From: CS2-K091 sp035527155
GTDB lineage: Bacteria; Planctomycetota; Phycisphaerae; Sedimentisphaerales; Anaerobacaceae
DNA length: 26,477 bases
NCBI GenBank assembly: GCA_035527155.1
Contig: DATLBB010000292.1
Coordinates: 1 to 26,477, forward strand
Direction: 5' to 3'
The position numbers were made by a program, and so were the translations under genes. Shown here in pieces: positions 7,528-15,296 of this stretch (positions are counted from its first letter, which is position 1; each line of letters opens with the position of its first letter). Below the pieces are notes generated by a model. It did not search any database. It was not told the DNA's origin and was given only the letters and a program-made list of their open reading frames with translations.

Positions 7528-8880
7528 TCAGGAAGAGGGTTTTTCAATTCTCCTGAGCTTCTCTCGCAGGGTTTTGCGATCGATGCCTAAGAGTTCTGCG
7601 GCACGGGTCTTGTTGCCGTCCACGCTTGCAAGAACGTTGCTAATGTATTCGGCCTCCACTTCCGCGAGGGTTCTTGTGAATCCCGTTTTTCGCAGGGCTG
7701 AGAAACGCATAAGAGAAGGCAAATCAGGAACCTCAATGAGGTCTTCCTCAGTCATTACCACAAGGCGCTGGATTACGTTCTCAAGCTCTCTAACATTACC
7801 CGGCCAATTGTAGTTTCTGAGACTTTGCAGGGCCTTATCGGAAAAGCGAGGAGCCGACTTACCCAATTCGGCTGAAAACTTAGTTACAAAATGACGGGCC
7901 AGTAACAGGATATCCTCGCCCCTTTCCCTGAGAGGCGGGATCAATATGGTTATGACATGGAGCCGGTAGAACAAATCTTCGCGGAAAACTCCCTTTTTGA
8001 CCAAACCGCGCAGGTCTTTGTTGGTCGCGGCCAAAATCCTTACATCCACTTTTCGTGCCTTGTTAGACCCGACCATACAGACTTGCTTGTCTTGCAGTAC
8101 CCGAAGGAGTTTGACCTGCATGGCCAGGCTCATATCGCTCACTTCGTCGAGAAATATCGTGCCGCCGTCCGCGGCATGAAAGAAGCCCGCCCGGGATTCA
8201 TCTGCGCCGGTAAAGGCTCCTTTTACGTGCCCGAACAATTCGTTTTCAAGCAGCCCTTCGGGGATCCCGCCGCAGTTCACAGGTACGAAAGGCGCAGAAG
8301 ACCGGGCGCTGCCGTAGTGGATGGCCCGGGCCGCCAATTCCTTTCCTGTACCGCTCTCGCCGCTAATAAGAACAGTGGCCGAAGTGGACGCCGCCTTGCC
8401 TATGGCGACAAAAACTTCGTGCATTACTTTTGAGTCCCCGATAAAATCCCTGTACACAGGAACCACCTGGTCCGGACCGGTCTGCCCGGACCTGCGAACC
8501 TTTAGTTTATCAAGCACTCGCTGAACCGCGGACAGAAGCTCTTCGTCGGTGAAGGGTTTGGGTAAAAACTCTTCAGCACCGGTCTTGACCGCCTCGACTG
8601 CTCCTTCAATTGATGGATAGCCGGTAATCATCACTACTTCAGTGTTCTTAAAGTTTTCCCTGATATGCCGCACGAGGTCGAGGCCGCTGACCTTGGGCAT
8701 CTTGAGGTCAGTGATGACCAGATCCAATCGCGTTGCCCCAAGAGTTTCAATTGCTTCAGCCACGCAGGTTGCCGTGAAAACCTGATAGCCCGCCGCCGTG
8801 AGATTTCGTTGCAACACTTCCAATGTCGTGGTGGAGTCATCCACTATCAAAATGCGTTCTTTCTTGGGAGAAGACGACAT
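7528..8880 (-). CDS. NtrC-type sigma-54-dependent response regulator
   Basis: This transcription activator has 450 residues. The receiver domain spans 10-122, with acidic D14/D15, phosphoacceptor D58 and K108. The AAA+ domain covers about 146-370: Walker A GESGTGKE (174-181), the sigma-54-contacting GAFTGA loop (221-226) and Walker B TIFLDE (241-246). A Fis-type helix-turn-helix lies at 417-446 (NKTRAAELLGIDRKTLREKL). Phosphorylation by the kinase encoded just upstream (1 nt gap) would drive ATP-dependent opening of sigma-54 promoters. The start at 8880, after GGAGG, is chosen because it begins directly before the receiver domain; an earlier in-frame start would extend into the kinase gene. 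The nearest sigma-54 promoter, at 7299-7313, is its likely target. Confidence 0.95.
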   Translation of the reverse strand: MSSSPKKERILIVDDSTTTLEVLQRNLTAAGYQVFTATCVAEAIETLGATRLDLVITDLKMPKVSGLDLVRHIRENFKNTEVVMITGYPSIEGAVEAVKTGAEEFLPKPFTDEELLSAVQRVLDKLKVRRSGQTGPDQVVPVYRDFIGDSKVMHEVFVAIGKAASTSATVLISGESGTGKELAARAIHYGSARSSAPFVPVNCGGIPEGLLENELFGHVKGAFTGADESRAGFFHAADGGTIFLDEVSDMSLAMQVKLLRVLQDKQVCMVGSNKARKVDVRILAATNKDLRGLVKKGVFREDLFYRLHVITILIPPLRERGEDILLLARHFVTKFSAELGKSAPRFSDKALQSLRNYNWPGNVRELENVIQRLVVMTEEDLIEVPDLPSLMRFSALRKTGFTRTLAEVEAEYISNVLASVDGNKTRAAELLGIDRKTLREKLRRIEKPSS

Positions 8881-8881
8881 A

Positions 8882-10021
8882 TTAAGCACTTTCCTCCGTA
8901 TCTTCCGGCTCTGCCACCGGCAATTGAATTTCGAACCGAGTACCACAGCCGGTTTTACTGTTAACATTAATCGAACCGCCGTGGGAAGTTACTATTCCAT
9001 ATACAACAGGCAAACCCAAACCCGTTCCATGACCGATATCCTTGGTCGTGAAGAATGGAACAAATATTTTGTCCTGAACGTCCTTGCTCATACCAGCTCC
9101 GGTATCCTCAACAATCAGATAAACGTTATGGTCGCAAAATCGTGTCTGAACCGTGATCTTGCCTGCTCCAGGCATTGACTGCAGGGCATTGACAACCAAA
9201 TTGACCAGAAGCTGGTTCATTTGCGCCGGATCAGCTGTGATGTCAGGCAGATTTGCCGAAAGCAGGTGAACAAGTTCTATACCTTCCTTGACACACCGAG
9301 CTTCGAAAAAATAAAGCCCATCTTCCACCACCTGATTCAGGTTTATCCGTGTCTTCTTAGGTTGGGCTTGTCGGGCAAAAACCAGGAGTTTTTGGATAAT
9401 CTCCCGCGCATGTAAAGAAGCGGCTTCGATTTTTCCAATGTCCTGCTCGGCTGAGGCCGGAACCCCCGGGCACTTCTTTGCCAACTGTGCAAATCCGAGA
9501 ATATTTCCCAGCGGTTCGTTTAGTTCATGAGCTACTCCCGCGGCAAGCATCCCGATTGTCGCCAGCCGATCAGCATGCAGAAGTTGATTGTGTAACTTCA
9601 ATCTGTCCTCCTCTGCTTGTCTTCGTTCGACAACTAACGCTACCTGTCCGGCTACGGCGTCAATTAGATTGCGTTCTTCCTTAAGAAACGGACCCTCATC
9701 AAGGTCGGGCTTTTCCTCTGCATAAACCATCTCAACAAAACCTCTTGGAACTCCACCCGCAATAATCTCAGCTACCTGCTTCTGACGGCATTCACGGAAG
9801 CCTTTGGTCGTGTACGAAATTCCATCCAAAATTATTCTCGCGAAAGCGGTCTCGGGATATTGCCAGGCAGGAGGAAGAAACTCAACAATGCGTTGGATAA
9901 TTTCTTCCAGCGATATATCTGGCTGGCCGGCTATCTGAGCAATCCCGTAAAGACACGTTAGCTCCTTGACTCGCTCGGTCAAAGCCGCTTTTGCGGAGTG
10001 TGATAATTGGTCACCTGCCAT
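8882..10021 (-). CDS. Soluble sensor histidine kinase (NtrB-like)
   Basis: This 379-residue kinase has no membrane segment. Residues 15-135 form a GAF-like sensor region with a short coiled coil ending in VVERRQAEEDRLKLH. The dimerisation/phosphoacceptor domain carries H165 in AGVAHELNEPLGNI. The ATPase domain has the N box (NQLLVNLVVNALQSM), G1 (VEDTGAGMS), F box (FVPFFTTK) and G2 (GHGTGLGLP). It should sense a cytoplasmic signal, perhaps redox or metabolite, and phosphorylate the adjacent NtrC-type regulator. The ATG at 10019-10021 follows AGGAT. It is the first gene of a two-gene operon behind a consensus-like sigma-70 promoter. The ligand is not apparent. Confidence 0.93.
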   Translation of the reverse strand: MAGDQLSHSAKAALTERVKELTCLYGIAQIAGQPDISLEEIIQRIVEFLPPAWQYPETAFARIILDGISYTTKGFRECRQKQVAEIIAGGVPRGFVEMVYAEEKPDLDEGPFLKEERNLIDAVAGQVALVVERRQAEEDRLKLHNQLLHADRLATIGMLAAGVAHELNEPLGNILGFAQLAKKCPGVPASAEQDIGKIEAASLHAREIIQKLLVFARQAQPKKTRINLNQVVEDGLYFFEARCVKEGIELVHLLSANLPDITADPAQMNQLLVNLVVNALQSMPGAGKITVQTRFCDHNVYLIVEDTGAGMSKDVQDKIFVPFFTTKDIGHGTGLGLPVVYGIVTSHGGSINVNSKTGCGTRFEIQLPVAEPEDTEESA

Positions 10022-10085
10022 CGGTATCCTAACATTTTAAGAAGCTACAAAGCAAGGATTCTTCCCTGATGCTCTTTATTTGGCC

Positions 10086-10115
10086 ATTATAATTGTATTT
10101 CTGAATGTTTGTCAA
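10086..10115 (-). promoter_or_regulatory. Sigma-70-like promoter of the kinase/NtrC operon
   Basis: The minus strand has TTGACA (10115-10110) and TATAAT (10091-10086) separated by 18 bp, both perfect consensus hexamers. Transcription would begin near 10079, about 58 nt before the kinase ATG. Confidence 0.8.
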
Positions 10116-10459
10116 GATTCGCAGAGGTATATCAGCATCAGAAACAGATCTTCATTGATAATAAAACCGTCGATAACCCTCGAAACCAGCATTATAGGAG
10201 AAAACGTGGCAACTGAATTCCACCTTCTCCTCCGGTCCCGTACTGTACCCTGAGAAGTGACTGATAAGAAGACTCGATATATCTCAGCGGATTGTTTTGT
10301 AGATGTTTGTGAAAGACTGCATACTCTTGAGTGTTGGAATGGCAAGTAAGTCAAACTGCCAGACGGTATCGGTCGGTTGGCCGTAGGGTAATCCGCAAAA
10401 GCATGGGCAATGGGGATTGTAAGCCTATGTATGCTTGATTGATGGAACTGGGAGAAGAC
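10116..10459. other. Intergenic region without a supported gene
   Basis: About 340 nt separate the kinase promoter from the end of the DUF4405 gene. An 80-codon open frame (10112-10354, minus) runs into the -35 element, resembles no protein family and is not accepted. No terminator with a T-run is visible for the transporter/DUF4405 unit. Confidence 0.5.
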
Positions 10460-11071
10460 TCACCTTGCGCTATTTGTTTTCTGAGAGGCGATACGTCTTA
10501 CATCTTCAATTTCGAATCCATATTGCCGCTTGAGTTGGCCTAATCGTTCACTGGGATTGATATTCGATGGCAGTTGCAGCTCGCTGATCAACTGTTCTAC
10601 TGAAATACCAGCCATCTCGGCGGCTTGAGACAGAGTCGTGCGGCCGGTGATGTAAGGCAACTCATTTGCTTCGAAAGCCTCATATCCATGCCGTCCCTGA
10701 TCTTCTCCATAAGTATACTTTACTTGCGTCTCAACCCATAACAGGCTGCCTGGGGTTACTATGCCGATAACCAGCAAAAGGATCGTACCATATAGGGCAC
10801 ACTTGATTCGCTCTGGCTGCGAGGTACCTATTAGCTTGCTGAATACTGAACAGATCCAAGACCAGTGGAGCCAGATGTGCACGATAATCAGGGCAACCAT
10901 AGCCAAGGCCAGATAAAAATGTACGTTGCCATAATCGTGTCTGTTCATGCCCCAGAGCGTCAAAGCATGACCGCGACCGCCGCTTGGAGGCAAAACGTAG
11001 TGAATCAGGAGGCCAATCCAAAACATTGCGAAAAATACTAAGAAGGTAAGGACATCTATCAAAAAGTTCAC
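10460..11071 (-). CDS. DUF4405 cytochrome b-like membrane protein
   Basis: This 203-residue protein has three hydrophobic helices, at about 5-27, 48-74 and 92-112. Histidines H24, H51, H65 and H69 lie in or beside the first two helices, as expected for haem b ligands in DUF4405 (cytochrome b561-like) proteins. The cytosolic C-terminus, about 135-200 (TTLSQAAEMAGISVEQLISEL...), is a small helical domain seen with this family. It may move electrons across the inner membrane, but the partner is not in the window. The GTG start at 11069-11071 has only a weak ribosome binding site. The frame stays open upstream to the end of the transporter gene without another ATG, GTG or TTG, so initiation may rely on coupling. 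Confidence 0.8.
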   Translation of the reverse strand: MNFLIDVLTFLVFFAMFWIGLLIHYVLPPSGGRGHALTLWGMNRHDYGNVHFYLALAMVALIIVHIWLHWSWICSVFSKLIGTSQPERIKCALYGTILLLVIGIVTPGSLLWVETQVKYTYGEDQGRHGYEAFEANELPYITGRTTLSQAAEMAGISVEQLISELQLPSNINPSERLGQLKRQYGFEIEDVRRIASQKTNSAR

Positions 11072-11120
11072 AGTATTTCGCTTCAGGGTAAATTCCTTTA
11101 ACTGTTCGAGATTTCTTTTT

Positions 11121-11951
11121 TCAAAATATCCAGGTTCTAACCAAAGTCCATGTCCCTAAGACTAACGTTAGTAATCCTAAAATAATTTTTAATATTTTCT
11201 CTGATTTAAATTTAGATGTTAACAAAGCTCCAAGGGGAGCCCCCAATAAAGCCCCTATACTTAGGAAGATTACCAGGTTCCAATCTGATATCCCTTTTGT
11301 TAATAAAAAGGTTAAAAATCCGGCAATGCAAATTGGCGCTTCAGCAAAAGTGGTGGCTCCTATTGAGCTTTTACCCTCTCTGCCGGCTATAACCTGGCCA
11401 CTTGTAACGACAGGCCCAAAACCACCTCCAGATAATCCTTTATTAAAAGAACTCAATAAGCCTACTGCCACCATTCTCTTCCAGGAAAATTTAAACTTTG
11501 GACCCAAAAGTAATATTAATCCCATAACAAGAACCAATATTCCGATATAAGTTTTGAGAAGTGCTTTTGGAATACTAATAGCTATTATTGCCGCAAAAAC
11601 AGTGGCTACAATCCCCAAGCTTGCTACACAAAAAGAGACTTTAAAATCCTTGGTTGTGCCTATCTTAAAAGATTCAATAAATCCCAGTTCAGATAATTTT
11701 TTTGCGATAATCTTTGGATTTATGGTTTTTAGTGCGAGATTAACATTCCTAAATCGCTGATGAAATATGCTTGCTGTGAATCCTCCAAGAGCCTGGGAAA
11801 GCAAGATGGATGGCACTACCAGTACAGGTTCAAACCCAGCAATAATCAGAACCGGTGAAAGAATCGTCCCGTACATCATCCCCATGGAGGCGTCAATAAA
11901 TTCACAAAGAAATGCTCCTAAGACTAATAAAATGGCAATTTCTAAGCCCAT
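11121..11951 (-). CDS. TauE/SafE-family anion permease
   Basis: This integral membrane protein of 276 residues has about eight hydrophobic segments in two similar halves. It carries family-like Gly/Pro-rich loops: EFIDASMGMMYGTILSPVL near the N-terminus and FNKGLSGGGFGPVVTSGQV in the second half. Members export or import sulfite, sulfonates and other small organic anions; the substrate here cannot be read from sequence. The ATG at 11949-11951 follows AGGAG with 7-nt spacing. The gene is visibly richer in A and T than its neighbours, which could mean different ancestry. It precedes the DUF4405 gene by 49 nt, probably as one transcript. Confidence 0.9.
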   Translation of the reverse strand: MGLEIAILLVLGAFLCEFIDASMGMMYGTILSPVLIIAGFEPVLVVPSILLSQALGGFTASIFHQRFRNVNLALKTINPKIIAKKLSELGFIESFKIGTTKDFKVSFCVASLGIVATVFAAIIAISIPKALLKTYIGILVLVMGLILLLGPKFKFSWKRMVAVGLLSSFNKGLSGGGFGPVVTSGQVIAGREGKSSIGATTFAEAPICIAGFLTFLLTKGISDWNLVIFLSIGALLGAPLGALLTSKFKSEKILKIILGLLTLVLGTWTLVRTWIF

Positions 11952-12277
11952 TTTTTTCTCCTAAGATAAGCTTCTTAAATTGCAGTACGCTATCTTGAGC
12001 TTGCTTCTCGATCTTTGGCCATTGCTTTTGACACACGGGACAATATAGCGTATCGGATTCAGCAGAACATTCAAGAGTAGTCCGTTTACGAATTTTGTTT
12101 TCTTGTGTCGTTTTAAATTATTATTCGGATCTTAGGAACAGCTGGAACAGCCGCCATAAGAAGCGTTTTACTGCTGCTAAGATTCTTTTACGTTTACTCA
12201 TAAATTCCAATCACCTCACAAGGCTTCGTTACAATCTGCACGCTAACTGGTCAAGTTCTGACTATGGATTCGTACGA
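11952..12277. other. Intergenic region with possible peptide gene and decayed frame
   Basis: No gene above 60 codons is credible here. The minus strand holds the 26-codon frame reported separately. After its tandem stops (TAATAA) the same frame stays open toward the permease and includes a CPVCQKQ knuckle (about 12041-12061) but has no start codon; this may be a decayed zinc-ribbon gene. ATCTTAG (12129-12135) and CTAAGAT (12177-12183) are distant inverted arms. No clear promoter for the permease was found. Confidence 0.4.
12121..12201 (-). CDS. Possible 26-residue basic peptide
   Basis: The frame ATG at 12199-12201 to TAA at 12121-12123 encodes MSKRKRILAAVKRFLWRLFQ followed by LFLRSE. It is strongly basic and amphipathic, and GAGGTG sits 10 nt before the ATG. 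There is no Cys and no family I recognise. It lies after the single-domain response regulator, possibly at the end of that transcript. Its length makes chance occurrence quite possible. Confidence 0.3.
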   Translation of the reverse strand: MSKRKRILAAVKRFLWRLFQLFLRSE

Positions 12278-12682
12278 TCAACCGGCGTTCTGTTTGGCAA
12301 GCAGCTGCTCAATCTTTTCGAGAAGGGCATGGGATTCGATTGGCTTCTCAACGTATTCGTCAACGGGCAGGAATTTGGGGTGTATGCGTTCACCGGGGAA
12401 ATCAAATCCTGTCTGTTCCCGCATAGATGTCAGCATCAGTATGGGTATCCTGGCAAAACGCGGGTTTTTCCTCAACTTTCTGGCAAAAATGAATCCCTCA
12501 GCGCCCCTTCCCATCATGATGTCGAGGATGATGGCATCCGGAGCCCCTTCCTCCAGCTTGGCGAATCCCTCGTCGGCATTGTACGCGCAGCTTACTATGT
12601 ACTGCTTTGTCTCCAGAATCGTTTTTGTGATCTGCACAAAGTCCGGGTCATCATCGATGATCAGTATGCCTTCCTCGCTCAT
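12278..12682 (-). CDS. Single-domain response regulator
   Basis: This 134-residue receiver domain has no output domain. Acidic residues D10-D12, phosphoacceptor D54 (IILDIMMGRG) and a Lys in VEKPIES are present. Its long loop (ETGFDFPGERIHPKFLPVDEY) resembles the second receiver of the double-receiver protein at 18321-19109 (ETGFKVSPATDGEYFEADDY), so the two are related. It could act as a phosphate shuttle or bind a protein partner. The ATG at 12680-12682 follows AAGGGGG. It appears to be the last protein gene of the hydrogenase gene run, 125 nt after the hypothetical gene; an own promoter was not seen. Confidence 0.9.
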   Translation of the reverse strand: MSEEGILIIDDDPDFVQITKTILETKQYIVSCAYNADEGFAKLEEGAPDAIILDIMMGRGAEGFIFARKLRKNPRFARIPILMLTSMREQTGFDFPGERIHPKFLPVDEYVEKPIESHALLEKIEQLLAKQNAG

Positions 12683-12807
12683 GTTTCCCCCTTTTGTAAT
12701 GAAAGTTTTAAGGGTGTCTTATTTGCTATTTAACTTTCGAGCACGATCTTTTTGAAATTCAGTTCATAATGACATTACAACTCCAATGTGGAGCTGATCT
12801 CTCCTTA

Positions 12808-13209
12808 TTAGTGGAGACTTCTATTCATATTAGACCGGTTTGTAGTCAATATTGGCCAGGTCCCAGTCGCAGGTAAGAGCTGCCGGTCTGAAGCCGACGA
12901 TAGCGACTCGCTAACCGGAGCCTCTTGTGGAAATTTAGCATTACACTTTTCCTGCATCTGTGTGCTTAGTTCCGGGACCTGGCCTTTACGAGGAGTGGTG
13001 CTCTCGTTGTCGGCAAGAAACCGACGCAAATCGCGAATCGCTGGCGCTTCGTCCCTTTTCCTGCCAAAATGACGATTGTGGGATATATCTTCAACTACTA
13101 ACCTCGTTACATCGGCAATACTTTCTCTTACTTCTTTTGAGAGGTCCCTACTCAGTTCTAATGTCTCCGGCTCTACACAAACAAGTGATGTGTTTGTAAT
13201 TTCTTCCAT
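12808..13209 (-). CDS. Hypothetical protein after hydrogenase alpha gene
   Basis: This frame of 133 residues begins 16 nt after the stop of the hydrogenase large-subunit gene. I do not recognise a family. The first ~70 residues look protein-like and amphipathic (KEVRESIADVTRLVVEDIS, then FGRKRDEAPAIRDLRRFLAD). The last half is low-complexity and Ser/Pro/Thr-rich. There is no clear ribosome binding site, no membrane segment and no metal motif. It does not resemble the hydrogenase maturation protease one might expect here. It may be a genuine accessory gene or a degraded remnant. Confidence 0.45.
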   Translation of the reverse strand: MEEITNTSLVCVEPETLELSRDLSKEVRESIADVTRLVVEDISHNRHFGRKRDEAPAIRDLRRFLADNESTTPRKGQVPELSTQMQEKCNAKFPQEAPVSESLSSASDRQLLPATGTWPILTTNRSNMNRSLH

Positions 13210-13225
13210 AATGATACTGCTAAAT

Positions 13226-14512
13226 TTAGTTGATCTTTAATAAATGAACGGCACAGGATATGCAGGGATCATAGGCTCGTACTACCATCTCCAGCTTCGA
13301 GCCCAAATATTCCTTTGGCTCATTGATCAGATTCTCGACCGAGACACGAAGGTCTTTTTCAATGTTAGCCAAATTTTGAGCTGTCGGAGTGATAACGTCA
13401 GCTTTCGTAAGTCTCCCCGTCTTATCGAAGCTATAGCTGTGATACAATGTACCCCTTGGTGCTTCAACAGCACCGGTTCCTGTACCCTCCCGTACCCTGA
13501 TTTCCACCGGCCTTTCTTCACGGATTCCAACGCTGAGCAGCTCGTCAATAATTTCCATCGATCTCTCTATGGAATAAATAATTTCAACGGCCTGGGCAGC
13601 GTTATTATAGAGCATGTTTTCTGAAAGTAGGCTCATACCCAACTTATCTTTAGCTTTTTTTGCTTGGCCGGATAGCTTTTCCCCATTTAATGCTATTCTT
13701 GCCAAAGCTCCGACTGCAAAAGGCTTGCCTTTGAACAAACTCTGTTTCGCATGAGAATGTGCAACAAACCCCTCGTTACAGATTTCCTTGTATTTATTGA
13801 TTGCCTTACTGTCTCCTGTGGATAAGTATATTCTATCTCCGAATAAGCTGTATCTCGGTCCGTCGGAGAATAGGGCGGCAAATACATTGGGTGAGGTGCA
13901 GAAATCCGGTATTTGCAGGCTGGAGACCAAATCAAAACCTGCCAGGCTTTGCTCCAACCCCTTTTTCAATTGCTCCTTCAAATCCGACAATCCTTCTGGG
14001 GCCGGTAGTTTTCCAAAACCACCAACTACGGCATTGACAGGGTGAATAATCCGGCCACCGATTGCTTCCTGGATGGTATTGCCTAACTTCTTCAACTCCA
14101 AACCCATCTTCACTTCCTGGGGATGGTCGGAGGCTAAAGCGATAACGCTTGGATAGTTCAGGAAATCAGGTATACTTAGGCAAAATAAATGCAGGGCGTG
14201 GCTTTCAATGTTACCTCCCTGTACCAAAAGCTCTCTCAATAAACGCGTCTGGGTAGTAACCTCGATGCCAAAAGCATTCTCAACAGCCATCAAGGAAGCT
14301 GCCGTATGTGTCGGAGAGCATATGGCACAGATCCGCATCAATATCGGCGCAACTTCATCGTAAGACCTGCCAACTACCAGAGGCTCAAAGAAGCGAGGTC
14401 CTTCGAAGATATCCATATTTACGTCGGCAACCTCACCATCCTTAATTTTTACGGTTATGCCACCGTGCCCTTCGATACGAGAAATGTGATCAATAACTAT
14501 TGACTTATGCAT
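13226..14512 (-). CDS. hydA: Group 3b [NiFe] hydrogenase large (alpha) subunit
   Basis: This 428-residue catalytic subunit holds the NiFe(CN)2CO centre. The N-terminal L1 motif RICAICSPTH supplies C62 and C65; the C-terminal L2 motif DPCISCAVH supplies C417 and C420. After H423 only LLKIN remains, a very short tail like the four-residue VVRL removed from Pyrococcus sulfhydrogenase alpha. An endopeptidase is therefore expected but not encoded here. The subunit order beta-gamma-delta-alpha and the FAD/NADP-binding gamma subunit place the complex in group 3b, soluble and NADP(H)-linked, able to evolve or oxidise H2 and possibly reduce sulfur. The ATG at 14510-14512 follows AAGGAAG and overlaps the delta gene by 8 nt. 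Confidence 0.95.
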   Translation of the reverse strand: MHKSIVIDHISRIEGHGGITVKIKDGEVADVNMDIFEGPRFFEPLVVGRSYDEVAPILMRICAICSPTHTAASLMAVENAFGIEVTTQTRLLRELLVQGGNIESHALHLFCLSIPDFLNYPSVIALASDHPQEVKMGLELKKLGNTIQEAIGGRIIHPVNAVVGGFGKLPAPEGLSDLKEQLKKGLEQSLAGFDLVSSLQIPDFCTSPNVFAALFSDGPRYSLFGDRIYLSTGDSKAINKYKEICNEGFVAHSHAKQSLFKGKPFAVGALARIALNGEKLSGQAKKAKDKLGMSLLSENMLYNNAAQAVEIIYSIERSMEIIDELLSVGIREERPVEIRVREGTGTGAVEAPRGTLYHSYSFDKTGRLTKADVITPTAQNLANIEKDLRVSVENLINEPKEYLGSKLEMVVRAYDPCISCAVHLLKIN

Positions 14513-15284
14513 TCGCAGCTTCCTTAAGAGATTCTATGTTCAAGGAGTCCGCTGCACCGGCAAAGGTACGCAGTCGGTTCTGGATATCAGCTTGCGTAAA
14601 TCCTTTTTCTTTAAGCACCCTCACCTCAGAAGAAACATTTGCCTCTTCAACGGGTCCCCGGCATCCGATGCAGGGCTGACCACAGCCTGGGCAGCGGGCC
14701 TTACAGCCAGCTACAGTTATCGGTCCAAGACAGAGCTGTCCCTTTTCAACCAATAGACAGAGATGCTCTGCCATTTTGCATTCTGTGCAGACAGCATAAT
14801 TAGGCAGACGAGGCAAGTCCCCATGTAACAAGGAGGCTACTGCCCGTAATAATTGCTCCTTCTCTATCGGACAACCCGATATAGAAAGGTCAACCTTGAC
14901 AATGCTGCTTAGTGGTTGTGGAACAACAGTCTTAAATATCTCACCAGCCGTGCCGTATACATTCCTTTTCAACTCTTCATGATTGTTCTCATTCTGCATT
15001 GCCGGTATACCACCCCAGACAGCACAGGTACCAATAGCAATGAGCAATCCTGCCCTTTCTCTTAGCTTTTTTAGCATTTCCTCGTCTTCAGGCTGCACCA
15101 CGGTCCCCTCGACGAAGACGATGTCTAAAGGGCAATCGTCATCGCCGCCCGACATGGCCATCGGAAAAGATTTTATGTCCAGAGCACTGACGATATCGAG
15201 GAGTTCATCCTCACAATTGAGGATGACCAACTGGTCCCCTGCACAGCTCGTTAATCCATATATTCCCACCTTAGGCTTGCTCAT
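14505..15284 (-). CDS. hydD: Group 3b [NiFe] hydrogenase small (delta) subunit
   Basis: This 259-residue subunit relays electrons between the NiFe site and the diaphorase part. Cluster ligands include C14, C87, C138, then C166-x2-C169, C176, C185, C194, C198, C201, C205 and C208, enough for three [4Fe-4S] clusters. At the proximal site the usual CxxC is TSCAGDQ: D17 replaces the second Cys seen in Pyrococcus delta subunits (TSCxGC). The ATG at 15282-15284 follows AGGAT and AAGGGG. The gene follows gamma by 12 nt and overlaps alpha by 8 nt, so the four subunits are co-translated. Confidence 0.94.
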   Translation of the reverse strand: MSKPKVGIYGLTSCAGDQLVILNCEDELLDIVSALDIKSFPMAMSGGDDDCPLDIVFVEGTVVQPEDEEMLKKLRERAGLLIAIGTCAVWGGIPAMQNENNHEELKRNVYGTAGEIFKTVVPQPLSSIVKVDLSISGCPIEKEQLLRAVASLLHGDLPRLPNYAVCTECKMAEHLCLLVEKGQLCLGPITVAGCKARCPGCGQPCIGCRGPVEEANVSSEVRVLKEKGFTQADIQNRLRTFAGAADSLNIESLKEAANA

Positions 15285-15296
15285 TATCCTATCCCC

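Noticed and set aside
10112..10354. 80-codon minus frame upstream of the kinase promoter
   Set aside because: It includes the -35 element, has no ribosome binding site and no recognisable protein features.
10388..10410. Possible -24/-12 element TGCCCATGCTTTTGC on the minus strand
   Set aside because: The essential GG of the -24 element is GC here, and the position does not fit a downstream gene start.
12095..12755. Plus-strand frames of 163 and 212 codons
   Set aside because: They are antisense to the single-domain response regulator, whose receiver motifs and ribosome binding site are clear; the plus frames match no family.
13900..14045. CRISPR-like or tandem repeat arrays
   Set aside because: No regularly spaced repeats or spacers were found here or elsewhere in the window; no Cas genes are present.
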